A stretch of DNA of 64,000 nt from Haloplanus sp. GDY1 (GTDB taxonomy: Archaea; Halobacteriota; Halobacteria; Halobacteriales; Haloferacaceae), in the NCBI RefSeq assembly GCF_023703775.1, contig NZ_CP098514.1:2329998-2393997 (forward strand). The letters run 5' to 3'. Shown piece by piece: positions 50,144-59,455 of this stretch (the first letter of the stretch is position 1; each line of letters opens with the position of its first letter). Below the pieces are notes generated by a model. It did no database searches, was not told where the DNA came from, and saw only the letters and a list, made by a program, of their open reading frames with translations. The position numbers and the translations under genes were made by a program.

Positions 50144-50832
50144 GCGGCGCCCACCGCTCCCGGGTTCGGCGCCTGCTCGCGGCCGAGACGGCCGCCATCC
50201 GGTGGTGGCTGCTCGTCGTCGCGGCCGAACTCGCCCTCGTCACCGCCTACCTCGCCGTCTCCGACGTGATCGTGACCGAACCCCGGTACGTCGTCTACCC
50301 GTTCGTCTGGATCAACGTCGGCGTGTGGGCGATGCTTCGAACGGCGACGCCGAGCGTCGACCGCCGGCAGTGGGCCGTCGCGGCTGCCCTGTCGGGGGGG
50401 TACCTGTTGCTCCTGCTGGTGGTCGGCGGCACCCTCCAGCTCGGAATCGGCGGCCCGCTCGCCGGCGGCGCCGTCGCCTCGATCCACTGGAACATTCCCG
50501 GGTTGGGACCGATCATCGTCTACGGGACGCCCCGGGTTCGCCTGTCGATCATCCCGTTCAAGGTGATCGGATACGTCGCCATGTCCTACCTCGTCTACGC
50601 CCGCCTGCTCGACGCGACCCGGGCGGTGCTCTCCGGCGTTCTGGGACTGTTCTCCTGTGTCGGCTGTGCCTTCTCGCTCCTGTTGCCCCTGCTCGGCGCG
50701 ACGACGCTGTTCGGCTCGACGCTCACCGGCCTCTCGTGGGACCTCTCGACGCTCGTCTTCCTGCTCACCGTCGCCCTGCTCTACTGGGCCGACGAGGTGG
50801 GGGTCGCGGTTCGGCGGCGGCTACCGCTGTGA
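50140..50832 (+). CDS. Haloarchaeal membrane protein, unknown function
   Basis: 230 residues, about 6 helices (WWLLVVAAELALVTAYLAVSDVI, RYVVYPFVWINVGVWAML, WAVAAALSGGYLLLLLVVGG, AVLSGVLGLFSCVGCAFSLLLPLLGATTLFG, LSTLVFLLTVALLYWADEVG). The CVGC motif inside a helix could bind metal. GTG start coupled to a 13-codon leader ORF. Related proteins occur near cytochrome or halocyanin genes in other haloarchaea as far as I recall, but nothing here confirms it. Confidence 0.75.
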   Translation: MSGAHRSRVRRLLAAETAAIRWWLLVVAAELALVTAYLAVSDVIVTEPRYVVYPFVWINVGVWAMLRTATPSVDRRQWAVAAALSGGYLLLLLVVGGTLQLGIGGPLAGGAVASIHWNIPGLGPIIVYGTPRVRLSIIPFKVIGYVAMSYLVYARLLDATRAVLSGVLGLFSCVGCAFSLLLPLLGATTLFGSTLTGLSWDLSTLVFLLTVALLYWADEVGVAVRRRLPL

Positions 50833-50894
50833 ACTACCCTACCCTACTCGCTCCCGTTGGTCGCTCGCTGAGGAAGGTGGCTTAGTGCCTCAAT

Positions 50895-51515
50895 TCAGCT
50901 CGATTCAGCTAACCGCCCGCGGAGGCGGTCGCCGTCCCCCGCCGGTTCGATCTCGAACCCCAGCGACTCGTAGAACGGCCGGACGCCGGGGTCGAACTCG
51001 GCGACGAGACGCTCCCGGCCCCTCGCGGCCGCCGACACCAGCGCGGTGCCGACGCCCCGGTCCCGCCACCGGCGGCGCGTCGCCACCGCGGTCACCCGGT
51101 CGCCGTCGCACACCAGCGCCCCCACCACTCGGTCCTCGACGGTCGCGACGAGCACCTCGTCGCTCCCGATCCGCTCTCGCACCGCCGCGGCGTCGGTTTC
51201 GAGCATCGCGCCGTCGAGCACCCGCACGACGTCGAGGCCCTCGTCGGCGGCGGCGCGGACCCGCACGCGGTCGTCGACGGCCGGCTTCCCGCCCCCGACG
51301 TCCGCCCCCGCGCCCCCCTTCACCAGTCGGAGGACCCGCACCTCGCGCTCGAAGTCGACCGGGCGATCCTCGGGGACGGGCGCGTCGTCGACGAGGACGG
51401 CCGCCTCGTGGGGGCTGAACCCCCGCTCCCTGAGCAGGTCGCCGTACGTGGCGTCGGCGTCGAGGTCCACCGTCCGGGTCCCCTCGCCGACCACCTCGAC
51501 ACGAACCGTCGGCAT
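50895..51515 (-). CDS. Ubiquitin-like SAMP2-type domain fused to a GNAT acetyltransferase
   Basis: 206 residues. Residues 1-68 are a beta-grasp domain very like SAMP2 (VRVEVVGEGTRTVDLDADATYGDLL, FSPHEAAVLVDDAPVPEDRP) ending in VLRLVKGG at 61-68. In the free modifier the terminal Gly-Gly is used for attachment; here it runs on through GAGADVGGGKP. Residues 85-206 are a GNAT domain with acetyl-CoA loop RRRWRDRGVGTALVSAAAR and tail FYESLGFEIEPAG. The fusion is intact with no frameshift. It may release a SAMP by cleavage or use the beta-grasp as a binding module. Confidence 0.85.
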   Translation of the reverse strand: MPTVRVEVVGEGTRTVDLDADATYGDLLRERGFSPHEAAVLVDDAPVPEDRPVDFEREVRVLRLVKGGAGADVGGGKPAVDDRVRVRAAADEGLDVVRVLDGAMLETDAAAVRERIGSDEVLVATVEDRVVGALVCDGDRVTAVATRRRWRDRGVGTALVSAAARGRERLVAEFDPGVRPFYESLGFEIEPAGDGDRLRGRLAESS

Positions 51516-51566
51516 GGTCGAGGGGAGACGGTCGACGGCCCTGAAGCTTCGGATCCTCTCGGGGAG

Positions 51567-51574
51567 TTTATGTG
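51567..51574 (+). promoter_or_regulatory. TATA box of rfcS
   Basis: TTTATGTG centred 27-28 nt upstream of the ATG at 51598; same core as the radA promoter. Confidence 0.55.
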
Positions 51575-51597
51575 CCGACCGGCCCCTTCGTTCCTAC

Positions 51598-53874
51598 ATG
51601 AGTGAGGCCGAGGGGTCGTCGGCGGGACGGGAGATCTGGATCGAGAAGTACCGCCCGGAGACCCTCGACGACGTGAAGGGACAGGACGACATCGTCGACC
51701 GCCTGTCGAGCTACATCGACCGCGACGACCTGCCGCACCTTTTATTTTCAGGCCCAGCTGGCGTGGGAAAAACCACCTGCGCCACGGCCATCGCCCGCGA
51801 GGTGTACGGCGACGACTGGCGGGGCAACTTCCTCGAACTCAACGCCTCGGACCAGCGCGGCATCGACGTGGTGCGCGACCGGATCAAGAACTTCGCGCGC
51901 TCCAGTTTCGGGGGGTTCGACTACCGGATCATCTTCCTCGACGAGGCCGACTCGTTGTGCGTGCCGCCGGGAACCGAGGTGGTTACGGGATATCCGTCGA
52001 GCCCCGAGGTAAAACCGATAGAGGAGGTGAACGAGGACGGTGAACCGATCCCGTCCGTCGATTTCGAGACGAACGAGATCCAGTCCGACGAGGGGCGACT
52101 GGTTGATTCCGGCGTCGCGGACTTCTTCGAGGTCGAACTGGAGGACGGGCGGACGACCGTGGCGAGTCCGACACATCCGTTCTTCGTCGTCGACGAGGAC
52201 GGCCGACTCGTCGAAACGGAGCTACGGGATCTGTCGCCGGGGGACGAGATCGCGGATTTCAGCGACGAAATCGGCGTGTCACGGTGTGACATCTGTGACG
52301 CCTGGACCGGGGGACGGTTCTGTTCCGTCGACTGCAAGAACGAGGGACACAGCCGCGAGATGCGTGGTGAGAAGAATCCGATGTACGGGACCACGTGGTC
52401 GGCGGAGCGGCGAGGAAAGATCGTCGAGAAACTCTCTGACGGACGACTTGCGGGCGATAACAACCCGAACTACGGGGGAGAATTCCACGGGATCCATGTC
52501 TGGGAGATGGACGAGGAGACGGTGGAGCGGGTCCGCGAAACGATCAGCGAGATGCGTTCCGGCACTCCGTGGGAGGAGTGGGTCGTCGACGCCGATCCCG
52601 AGCGGGTCAAAGAGGACATCGGGGCTGCCTCGGCCGAGTGGTGGGCAGATCTCGACGACGACGAACGAGCCGATATCATCGAAAGAAGCGTCGAGAACTG
52701 CGATTATCCGGTCTGTGATATCAGCGGCGACGACAACCCGATGCGTGACCCCGAGGTCGCACGGAAGGTCTCGGATGCACTGCAAGGGCACGAGCCCACA
52801 GGTGGCAACGTCAGACACAGCGATGAACTCGGCCATCTCGTCCGATCCGACTGGGAGTACGAAGTCGGGATGGCCCTACAGGACGCCGGCATCGAATACG
52901 AGTACGAGCCCTCGTTCGAACTCTCCGAATCGGTGTATCATCCTGACTTCTTGATCGACGATACGGTCATTGAGGTCAAGGGAGTCGCCGAACTGTGGGG
53001 ACAGACCGAGAAGGTAGAGGAGTTTCTGGACACCTACGGCGACGAATATACGTTCGTCGTCGTCGGGGACGATGACCTCCCACATCACGAACACTACGAC
53101 CGAGCGGACTTCGAGCCTGGCGTTCTCTCGGACGGTGGTCTCCGAGCGGTTCGCACCGTGGGCATCGAGCGCATCGACTACAGCCACCGTGGCAAGGCCT
53201 ACAACATCAGCATGGAGGGAACGCCCAACTTCATGCTCGGCAACGGGGTTCTGACCCACAATACCGACGACGCCCAGTCGGCCCTCCGCCGAACCATGGA
53301 GCAGTTCGCGGACAACACCCGCTTCATCCTCTCGTGTAACTACTCCAGCCGGATCATCGACCCCATCCAGTCGCGGTGTGCCGTCTTCCGGTTCTCGCCC
53401 CTGCCCGACGAGGCCATCGCGGCGCAGGCGCGGGAGGTCGCCGACGCGGAGGGTATCGAGATGACCGACGCCGGCCTCGACGCCCTGGTCTACGCCGCGG
53501 GCGGCGACATGCGCCGCGCGATCAACACGCTGCAGGCCGCGGCGACGACGGGTGAGACGGTCGACGAGGAGGCGGTCTACACGGTCACCAGCACCGCCCG
53601 TCCCGAGGAGATCGAGTCGATGGTCGAGGCGGCCATCGAGGGGGACTTCCCCCGTGCCCGCTCGACGCTCGAAACCCTCCTGGTCGACGCGGGGATGGCC
53701 GGCGGCGACGTGATCGACCAGCTTCACCGCTCGGCGTGGGACTTCGACCTCGACGACCGCCGGACGGTCCAGTTGATGGAGCGGCTGGGCGAGGCCGACT
53801 ACCGGATCACCGAGGGCGCCAACGAGCGGGTGCAGTTGGAGGCGCTGCTGGCGTCGCTTGCGCTGGAGGAGTAG
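51598..53874 (+). CDS. rfcS: Replication factor C small subunit, interrupted by an intein
   Basis: 758-residue precursor for the clamp-loader small subunit that loads PCNA. Extein residues 1-120 carry [20 protein letters not shown], Walker [14 protein letters not shown], and Walker [11 protein letters not shown]. Extein continues at Thr556 as [39 protein letters not shown] (sensor 1 and SRC motif). Splicing would give a normal 323-residue RfcS. The intein sits right after the Walker B DEADSL, a known RFC insertion site. ATG at 51598, with in-frame upstream sequence being antisense of the GNAT fusion. Confidence 0.94.
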   Translation: MSEAEGSSAGREIWIEKYRPETLDDVKGQDDIVDRLSSYIDRDDLPHLLFSGPAGVGKTTCATAIAREVYGDDWRGNFLELNASDQRGIDVVRDRIKNFARSSFGGFDYRIIFLDEADSLCVPPGTEVVTGYPSSPEVKPIEEVNEDGEPIPSVDFETNEIQSDEGRLVDSGVADFFEVELEDGRTTVASPTHPFFVVDEDGRLVETELRDLSPGDEIADFSDEIGVSRCDICDAWTGGRFCSVDCKNEGHSREMRGEKNPMYGTTWSAERRGKIVEKLSDGRLAGDNNPNYGGEFHGIHVWEMDEETVERVRETISEMRSGTPWEEWVVDADPERVKEDIGAASAEWWADLDDDERADIIERSVENCDYPVCDISGDDNPMRDPEVARKVSDALQGHEPTGGNVRHSDELGHLVRSDWEYEVGMALQDAGIEYEYEPSFELSESVYHPDFLIDDTVIEVKGVAELWGQTEKVEEFLDTYGDEYTFVVVGDDDLPHHEHYDRADFEPGVLSDGGLRAVRTVGIERIDYSHRGKAYNISMEGTPNFMLGNGVLTHNTDDAQSALRRTMEQFADNTRFILSCNYSSRIIDPIQSRCAVFRFSPLPDEAIAAQAREVADAEGIEMTDAGLDALVYAAGGDMRRAINTLQAAATTGETVDEEAVYTVTSTARPEEIESMVEAAIEGDFPRARSTLETLLVDAGMAGGDVIDQLHRSAWDFDLDDRRTVQLMERLGEADYRITEGANERVQLEALLASLALEE
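51958..53262 (+). mobile_element. Intein in rfcS with a PD-(D/E)XK-type homing nuclease instead of LAGLIDADG
   Basis: 435-residue intein. Splicing blocks: Cys1 in [13 protein letters not shown] (A), [12 protein letters not shown] with the block B His, [16 protein letters not shown] (F) and NGVLTHN ending in His-Asn before Thr+1 (G). Between them no LAGLIDADG pair is seen. Instead there is a Cys4 knuckle ([17 protein letters not shown], residues 110-126), NUMOD3-like segments ([20 protein letters not shown] near 138; [18 protein letters not shown] near 259), and a nuclease signature [19 protein letters not shown] (Asp330), VIEVKG (Glu339, Lys341). DNA is lower in GC than the exteins, suggesting horizontal arrival. 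Confidence 0.85.
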
Positions 53875-53930
53875 GGAGCGGGGCGGTCCGTCGCAGCGGC
53901 CGATTATCATCCGCGATACGAGATGCGTTG

Positions 53931-53940
53931 CGTATATACT
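53931..53940 (+). promoter_or_regulatory. TATA box of the globin-coupled transducer gene
   Basis: CGTATATACT centred 27 nt upstream of the GTG at 53963; supports that GTG as a leaderless start. Confidence 0.65.
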
Positions 53941-53962
53941 GGTCTGCGGATCACGCCCCCTC

Positions 53963-55420
53963 GTGACGGACCTCAAAATCACGGAGCGGGAGCGGGAGGA
54001 CGTGAGTGGGGAGCGGCTCACCGATCGGATCGGCATCGACGACGGGGAGATCAACTGGCGGAAGGATTTCACCCAGTTCGACGGCGACGACGAGGAGCGA
54101 CTCGCGGAACTGTCACACGTGTTCGAGACGGTCGCCGACGACCTGGTCGAGGAGTTCTACGACCACATCCAGTCGTACTCGCAGTCGGTCGCGATTCTGG
54201 ACTCGTCGTCGAAGTCGGTCGAGGCGCTGAAGCGGAGCCAGACGGAGTACCTGAAGGATCTGGGACGGGGCGACTACGGCCAGTCGTACTTCGACCGTCG
54301 GGCCCGGATCGGGAAGATTCACGACATGCTCGATCTGGGACCCAAAATCTATCTCGGCGCGTACTCCGTCTACTACGAGGGGATCCTCGACGCCATCGCG
54401 ACGGACGTCAAAGAGGAGATGGGAGACCAGTCCGTCGACGAGGCCGTGGATCGGGTCGTCGAGCGCTCCCTCTCGGCGCTCAAGCTCATCAACCTCGACC
54501 AGCAGATCGCGATGGACACGTATCTCCACTCGTACACCGAGCAGATCGAGTCGGAACTGGAGCGCCAGCAGTCGGTCGCCGAAGACGTCGAGTCCGCGGT
54601 CGCCGAACTCCACGACGCGTCCGCGGAGGTCGCCCAAAGCACCAGACAGATCGGCCACATCACGGAGGACCAGGCGACCAACATGACGGAGATTTCGGGC
54701 GAGATATCCAGCCTCAGCGCGACGGTCGAGGAGGTGGCGTCGACCGCGAACGAGGTGGCGGCGACGAGTGCGCGGGCGGAGGAGCTCGCCGCCGACGGCC
54801 GGGACTCCGCCGAGGACGCGATGGCGGTGATGGACGAGGTCGGTGTCGCCGCCGAGGACGTCACCGAGGACGTCGAACACCTCAAAACGCGCATCGACGA
54901 CATCGACGAAGTCGTCGAGGTGATCGACGACATCGCGGACCAGACGAACCTGCTCGCGCTGAACGCTTCCATCGAGGCCGCCCGGGCGGGCGAGGCGGGC
55001 GAGGGCTTCGCCGTCGTCGCCGACGAGGTGAAGTCGCTAGCCGAGGAGTCCCAGCGCCAGGCCGGACGGATCGAGACGATGATCGACGAGATTCAGGCGG
55101 AGACGGCGAACACCGTCGACAGCCTCGAGACGACGACCGACCGGCTCGACGTCGGCGTCGAACGGGTGGCGTCGGCAATGGAGCTGCTGGACGACATCGA
55201 CGACGCCGTCACCGAGGCGTCCAGTGGCATCGCGGAAGTCGCCGACGCGGCCGACGACCAGGCCGCAAGCACCGAAGAACTCGCGTCCATGATCGACCAG
55301 GCGAGCACGCAGGCCGCTCGGATCGAGAGCGAAGTCGACGACATCGCGACCGCCAATCGGGAACAGACGGGGCGGCTCGACGACATCGCCGACACCGTCG
55401 AGGAGTTGACCCGGAGCTGA
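53963..55420 (+). CDS. Globin-coupled chemotaxis transducer (HemAT-like)
   Basis: 485 residues from GTG ([18 protein letters not shown]). Residues about 30-185 are a protoglobin heme domain, with [27 protein letters not shown] carrying the proximal His. The rest is a soluble MCP signalling domain with the hairpin tip [42 protein letters not shown]. There are no membrane segments, so it senses oxygen in the cytoplasm and signals to CheA for aerotaxis. Methylation helices flank the tip. The chemotaxis genes are elsewhere. Confidence 0.93.
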   Translation: MTDLKITEREREDVSGERLTDRIGIDDGEINWRKDFTQFDGDDEERLAELSHVFETVADDLVEEFYDHIQSYSQSVAILDSSSKSVEALKRSQTEYLKDLGRGDYGQSYFDRRARIGKIHDMLDLGPKIYLGAYSVYYEGILDAIATDVKEEMGDQSVDEAVDRVVERSLSALKLINLDQQIAMDTYLHSYTEQIESELERQQSVAEDVESAVAELHDASAEVAQSTRQIGHITEDQATNMTEISGEISSLSATVEEVASTANEVAATSARAEELAADGRDSAEDAMAVMDEVGVAAEDVTEDVEHLKTRIDDIDEVVEVIDDIADQTNLLALNASIEAARAGEAGEGFAVVADEVKSLAEESQRQAGRIETMIDEIQAETANTVDSLETTTDRLDVGVERVASAMELLDDIDDAVTEASSGIAEVADAADDQAASTEELASMIDQASTQAARIESEVDDIATANREQTGRLDDIADTVEELTRS

Positions 55421-55497
55421 GCCGCGGTGATCCGCCGGGACCAGTCACGACGCCGCGTGTCGCCCCACGGGACCCGCCGAGCCGCCTTCCCGGAACT

Positions 55498-55507
55498 GTT
55501 TTAGGCG
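55498..55507 (+). promoter_or_regulatory. TATA box of alaS
   Basis: TGTTTTAGGC centred 28 nt before the alaS ATG, in the standard leaderless position. Confidence 0.5.
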
Positions 55508-55529
55508 GAGACGGGCCAAAGAGGGTGTA

Positions 55530-58298
55530 ATGAGCGAACTCGAAGACGCCTACCGCCTCGACTACTTCGAGGAGGAGGGGTTCACACGCCAGGAGTGTTC
55601 CTCGTGTGGGGTTCACTTCTGGTCGCGTATCGAGCGCGACACCTGCGGTGAACCCCCCTGTGACGACTACGCGTTCATCGGCTCCCCCGGGTTCGACGAG
55701 GCGTACACGCTCGAGGAGATGCGCGAGGCGTTCCTCTCTTTCTTCGAGGATCACGACCACGAGCGCATCGACCCCTACCCCGTCGCGGCGAACCGCTGGC
55801 GGGACGACGTGCTGCTGACGCAGGCCTCCATCTACGACTTCCAGCCGCTGGTCACGTCCGGCGAGACGCCGCCGCCAGCCAACCCCCTGACCATCTCCCA
55901 GCCCTGCATCCGGATGCAGGACATCGACAACGTGGGCAAGACCGGCCGGCACACGATGGCCTTCGAGATGATGGCCCACCACGCGTTCAACACCCGCGAG
56001 GACGCCGAAGACGACTACGCCTACGAGGGCGAGGTGTACTGGAAGGACGAGACGGTCCGGTACTGCGACGAGTTCTTCGCGTCCATGGGCGTCGACCTCA
56101 CGGAGATCACCTACATCGAGGACCCGTGGGTCGGCGGCGGCAACGCCGGCCCGGCGTTCGAGGTGATCTACCGTGGCCTCGAACTCGCCACGCTCGTCTT
56201 CATGTCGATGGAGCAGGACCCCGACGGCGAGTACGAGATGAAGGACGGTAACCGCTACAGCCCGATGGACACCTACATCGTCGACACGGGCTACGGGCTG
56301 GAGCGGTGGACGTGGATGAGTCAGGGGACGCCGACGGTGTACGAGGCCGTCTACCCCGAGATGATCGACTTCCTCACGGAGCACGCGGGGATCGACCACT
56401 CCGACGAGGAGCGGGACCTGATCCGCGAGGCCGCCCGCCTCTCGGGCTATCTCGACGTCGACGAGGTCGAGGACCTCTCCTCGGCCCGCGCGGAGGTGGC
56501 CGAGGAACTCGGCGTCGACGCCGCCGACCTCACCGCCCTCCTCGAACCCATGGAGGACGTCTACGCCATCGCCGACCACTGCCGGACGCTCGCGTACATG
56601 CTCGGCGACGGCATCGTCCCCTCGAACGTGGGCACGGGCTACCTCGCCCGGATGGTGCTCCGGCGGACCAAACGCCTCGTCGACGGCCTCGACATCGACG
56701 CCCCGCTCGACGAACTCGTCGACATGCAGGCCGAGCGCCTGGGGTACACCAACCGCGACACCATCCGCGACATGGTGCGCACCGAGGAGCGCAAGTACCG
56801 CGAGACGCTCGAACGCGGGTCGCGGAAGGTCGAGAGCATCGCCGAGGAGTACGCCGAGCGGGACGAGCCCATCCCCCGGGAGACGCTGATCGAACTCTAC
56901 GACTCCCACGGCATCCAGCCGGACATGGTCGCCGACATCGCGCGCGAACACGGCGCCGCCGTCGACGTGCCGGACGACTTCTACGGCCTGGTCGCCGCCC
57001 GCCACGAGAGCGGGGGCGGCGCCGAGTCGTCGACGGAGCGCGACGACCGACTGGCCGACCTGCCCGAGACGGAGCGCCTCTTCTACGACGATCAGGAGCG
57101 CACCGAGTTCGAGGCGGTCGTCCTCGACGTGTTCGAGCGCGAGGAGGGGTACGACGTGGTGCTCGATCAGACCATGTTCTACCCGGAGGGCGGGGGCCAG
57201 CCGGCCGATACGGGGATCCTCTCGACCGACGAGACGACCGTCGAGGTGACGGACGTCCGACGGCGCGACGGCGTGGTCCTCCACCGGACGACCGGCAATC
57301 CCGGGAAAGGCGAGTTCGTCCGCGGGCGGATCGACGCCGACCGCCGGTTCAGCCTGATGCGACACCACACCGCGACCCACGTCGTCGGCCACGCCGCCCG
57401 GGAGGTGCTCGGCGACCACGTCCGACAGGCCGGCGCGCAGAAGGGCACCGACCAGTCGCGCCTCGACGTCCGCCACTTCCGGCGGATCAGCCGCGAGGAG
57501 GTCAAGGAGATCGAACGCGTCGCCAACGAGATCGTGACCGACAACCTGCCGGTCACCCAGGAGTGGCCCGACCGCCACGAGGCCGAGGCCGAACACGGCT
57601 TCGACCTCTACCAGGGCGGCGTCCCGCCGGGACAGCAGATCCGACTCATCCACGTCGACGACGATGTGCAGGCGTGTGCGGGCACCCACGTCTCGCGGAC
57701 GGGCGACATCGGGGCGATCAAGATCATCAAGACGGAGCCGATCCAGGACGGCGTCGAGCGCATCGTCTTCGCGGCCGGCGAGGCCGCCATCGAGGCGACC
57801 CAGCGGACCGAGGACGCCCTCTACGCGGCCGCCCACACCCTCGACGTCTCCCCCGACGCGGTGCCCGAGACGGCCGAACGCTTCTTCGAGGAGTGGAAGG
57901 AGCGGGGCAAACAGATCGACCGCCTGAAGGAGGAACTCGCGGAGGTGCGCGCGGCGGCCGCCGACGCCGACGAGGTGGACGTGGGCGGCGTCCCGGCCGT
58001 GATCCGGCGGATGGACGCCGACGCCGACGAACTGCGCGCGACGGCGAACGCCATCGTCGACGAGGGATCGGTGGCCGTCCTCGGGAGCGCCGCGGGCGGG
58101 AGCGCCCAGTTCGTCGTCGGCGTTCCCGACGACGTGGACCTGAACGCCGGTGACGTCGTGGGCCGCCTCGCGAGTCGCGTCGGCGGCGGCGGCGGCGGCC
58201 CCCCCGACTTCGCGCAGGGCGGCGGCCCCGACGTCGACGCCCTCGACGAAGCCCTCGACGAGGCGCCCGACGTGCTCCGGGCGATCCGGAACGCCTGA
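55530..58298 (+). CDS. alaS: Alanyl-tRNA synthetase
   Basis: 922 residues. Archaeal-type N-terminal extension ([32 protein letters not shown] with a zinc knuckle), class II catalytic core ([41 protein letters not shown]), tRNA recognition region, editing domain with [28 protein letters not shown] and [17 protein letters not shown] (zinc ligands), then a coiled coil and DHHA1 domain ending FAQGGGPD. It charges tRNA-Ala and hydrolyses mischarged Ser/Gly-tRNA-Ala. One copy, intact. Confidence 0.97.
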   Translation: MSELEDAYRLDYFEEEGFTRQECSSCGVHFWSRIERDTCGEPPCDDYAFIGSPGFDEAYTLEEMREAFLSFFEDHDHERIDPYPVAANRWRDDVLLTQASIYDFQPLVTSGETPPPANPLTISQPCIRMQDIDNVGKTGRHTMAFEMMAHHAFNTREDAEDDYAYEGEVYWKDETVRYCDEFFASMGVDLTEITYIEDPWVGGGNAGPAFEVIYRGLELATLVFMSMEQDPDGEYEMKDGNRYSPMDTYIVDTGYGLERWTWMSQGTPTVYEAVYPEMIDFLTEHAGIDHSDEERDLIREAARLSGYLDVDEVEDLSSARAEVAEELGVDAADLTALLEPMEDVYAIADHCRTLAYMLGDGIVPSNVGTGYLARMVLRRTKRLVDGLDIDAPLDELVDMQAERLGYTNRDTIRDMVRTEERKYRETLERGSRKVESIAEEYAERDEPIPRETLIELYDSHGIQPDMVADIAREHGAAVDVPDDFYGLVAARHESGGGAESSTERDDRLADLPETERLFYDDQERTEFEAVVLDVFEREEGYDVVLDQTMFYPEGGGQPADTGILSTDETTVEVTDVRRRDGVVLHRTTGNPGKGEFVRGRIDADRRFSLMRHHTATHVVGHAAREVLGDHVRQAGAQKGTDQSRLDVRHFRRISREEVKEIERVANEIVTDNLPVTQEWPDRHEAEAEHGFDLYQGGVPPGQQIRLIHVDDDVQACAGTHVSRTGDIGAIKIIKTEPIQDGVERIVFAAGEAAIEATQRTEDALYAAAHTLDVSPDAVPETAERFFEEWKERGKQIDRLKEELAEVRAAAADADEVDVGGVPAVIRRMDADADELRATANAIVDEGSVAVLGSAAGGSAQFVVGVPDDVDLNAGDVVGRLASRVGGGGGGPPDFAQGGGPDVDALDEALDEAPDVLRAIRNA

Positions 58299-58335
58299 CC
58301 GGGCCGATATCATCAGTGAAACTGACAGCCGAGTA

Positions 58336-58344
58336 TTGATATAC
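58336..58344 (+). promoter_or_regulatory. TATA box of the small membrane protein gene at 58366
   Basis: TTGATATAC centred 26 nt before the GTG at 58366; decides that start over an overlapping frame. Confidence 0.6.
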
Positions 58345-58365
58345 GATCGCGACGACAGTTCCCCC

Positions 58366-58617
58366 GTGAAATCGTCGTCGCGCGTTCCGAGCGCCTCGGC
58401 GCTGTCGGTGTACGGCCTGCTCGCCGCGGGCGCGCTGGCGCTGGTCAGCGTCTCGCTCCCCGGCGGATCGCTGCTGAAGCAGGTGTCGCCCGCCGCCCTG
58501 GTGACCGGTACGAACCCGATCGACCTCCCGTCGCTCGCCTTCGGCGGCGGACTGCTCGCCGTCGGCGTCGCGGCCGTCGCCCTCGGCCTGGCGCTGCTGT
58601 TCGCTCGCGTGTCCTAA
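58366..58617 (+). CDS. Small membrane protein, unknown function
   Basis: 83 residues from GTG (KSSSRVPSASALSVYGLLAAGALALVSVSL). Two hydrophobic segments (YGLLAAGALALVSVSLPGG and LAFGGGLLAVGVAAVALGLALLFARV) are separated by a 25-residue polar loop. A TATA box 26 nt upstream supports the start. 26 nt downstream lies the alpha/beta hydrolase on the same strand, so it may be cotranscribed. No family recognised. Confidence 0.68.
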   Translation: MKSSSRVPSASALSVYGLLAAGALALVSVSLPGGSLLKQVSPAALVTGTNPIDLPSLAFGGGLLAVGVAAVALGLALLFARVS

Positions 58618-58642
58618 GTCCACCCGGAACGTAGCCCCGCCC

Positions 58643-59416
58643 ATGCCCACCGCGTCCAACGGCTCCGTGTCCCTCTACTACGAGACCGACGGCGACTCCG
58701 ACCGCGAGACGGTCGTCTTCCTCGGCGACGCGGGGTACGGCGCCTGGCAGTGGGGCTGGCAACACGCCGGTCTGACGGGCCCCTTCGAGACGCTGGTGAC
58801 CGACCTCCGAGGCGCCGGGCGCTCCGACGCCCCGCCCGGGCCCTACGCCGTCGACGACCTCGTCGCCGACGTGCAGGCCGTCCTCGCCGATCACGGGACC
58901 CGACGGGTCCACGTCGTCGGCGCCGGCCTCGGGGGGATGGTCGCGCTCGAACTCGCGCGGGTCTCCTCGCGGCCCCGGTCGCTCGCCCTCCTCGGCACCG
59001 CCCCCGTCGGCGCCGGCTTGACGCTCGACCCGCTGTTCGGCGCGCCCGACGACCCCGACGCCCTGGAATCGTCGCTCGCGGCCGCCCTCTCCCGGGAGTT
59101 CCTCGACTCCCATCCCGACGCCGTCGAGCGGATCGTCGACTGGCGCGCCGCCGAGGACGCACCCCGGGAAGCGTGGGCGGCCCAGGTCGCCGCCGTCGAG
59201 GCCTTCGACGTCTCGGATCGCCTGTACGAGATCGACGTTCCGGCGCTGGCGTTGCACGGCCGCGACGACGCCGTCTGGCCGATCGAGCGGGGGCGCCGCC
59301 TCGCTGAGGGACTGCCGCGCGGGGAGTTCGTCCCGCTGGACGGCGGCCACCTGATCGGGATCGAACGCTCCCGCGCCGTGAACGACCGATTGGCCGGCTT
59401 CTTCGACGGCCGGTAG
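58643..59416 (+). CDS. Alpha/beta-hydrolase fold protein with Gly in place of the nucleophile Ser
   Basis: 257 residues with the alpha/beta-hydrolase layout: VVFLGDAGYGAWQWGW (oxyanion region), VTDLRGAGRSDAPPGPYAVDDL, elbow VHVVGAGLGGMVALELA, then HGRDDAVWP (acid) and DGGHLIGIE (His). The nucleophile elbow is usually GxSxG but here reads GAGLG, so the serine is replaced by glycine. The acid and His remain. It may be a non-hydrolytic binding protein or use another residue. A candidate hairpin (GAGCC/GGCTC) follows at 59423-59436. Confidence 0.82.
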   Translation: MPTASNGSVSLYYETDGDSDRETVVFLGDAGYGAWQWGWQHAGLTGPFETLVTDLRGAGRSDAPPGPYAVDDLVADVQAVLADHGTRRVHVVGAGLGGMVALELARVSSRPRSLALLGTAPVGAGLTLDPLFGAPDDPDALESSLAAALSREFLDSHPDAVERIVDWRAAEDAPREAWAAQVAAVEAFDVSDRLYEIDVPALALHGRDDAVWPIERGRRLAEGLPRGEFVPLDGGHLIGIERSRAVNDRLAGFFDGR

Positions 59417-59455
59417 GCACAAGAGCCAACAGGCTCGACCCCCTTCGTTCGACCG

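Noticed and set aside
51958-53262. LAGLIDADG endonuclease in the RfcS intein
   Set aside because: No pair of LAGLIDADG-type decapeptides is seen; the hydrophobic DOD motifs are absent from the region where they should fall.
55209-58313. 1034-codon open frame antisense to alaS
   Set aside because: High GC3 leaves antisense frames open; the translation is a Val/Arg/Asp-rich mirror with no motif, while alaS on the plus strand has every family motif.
59423-59436. Rho-independent-type terminator after the hydrolase gene
   Set aside because: Only a 5-bp stem and no T-run; archaeal termination is usually oligo-T driven, and the next gene begins 20 nt later.
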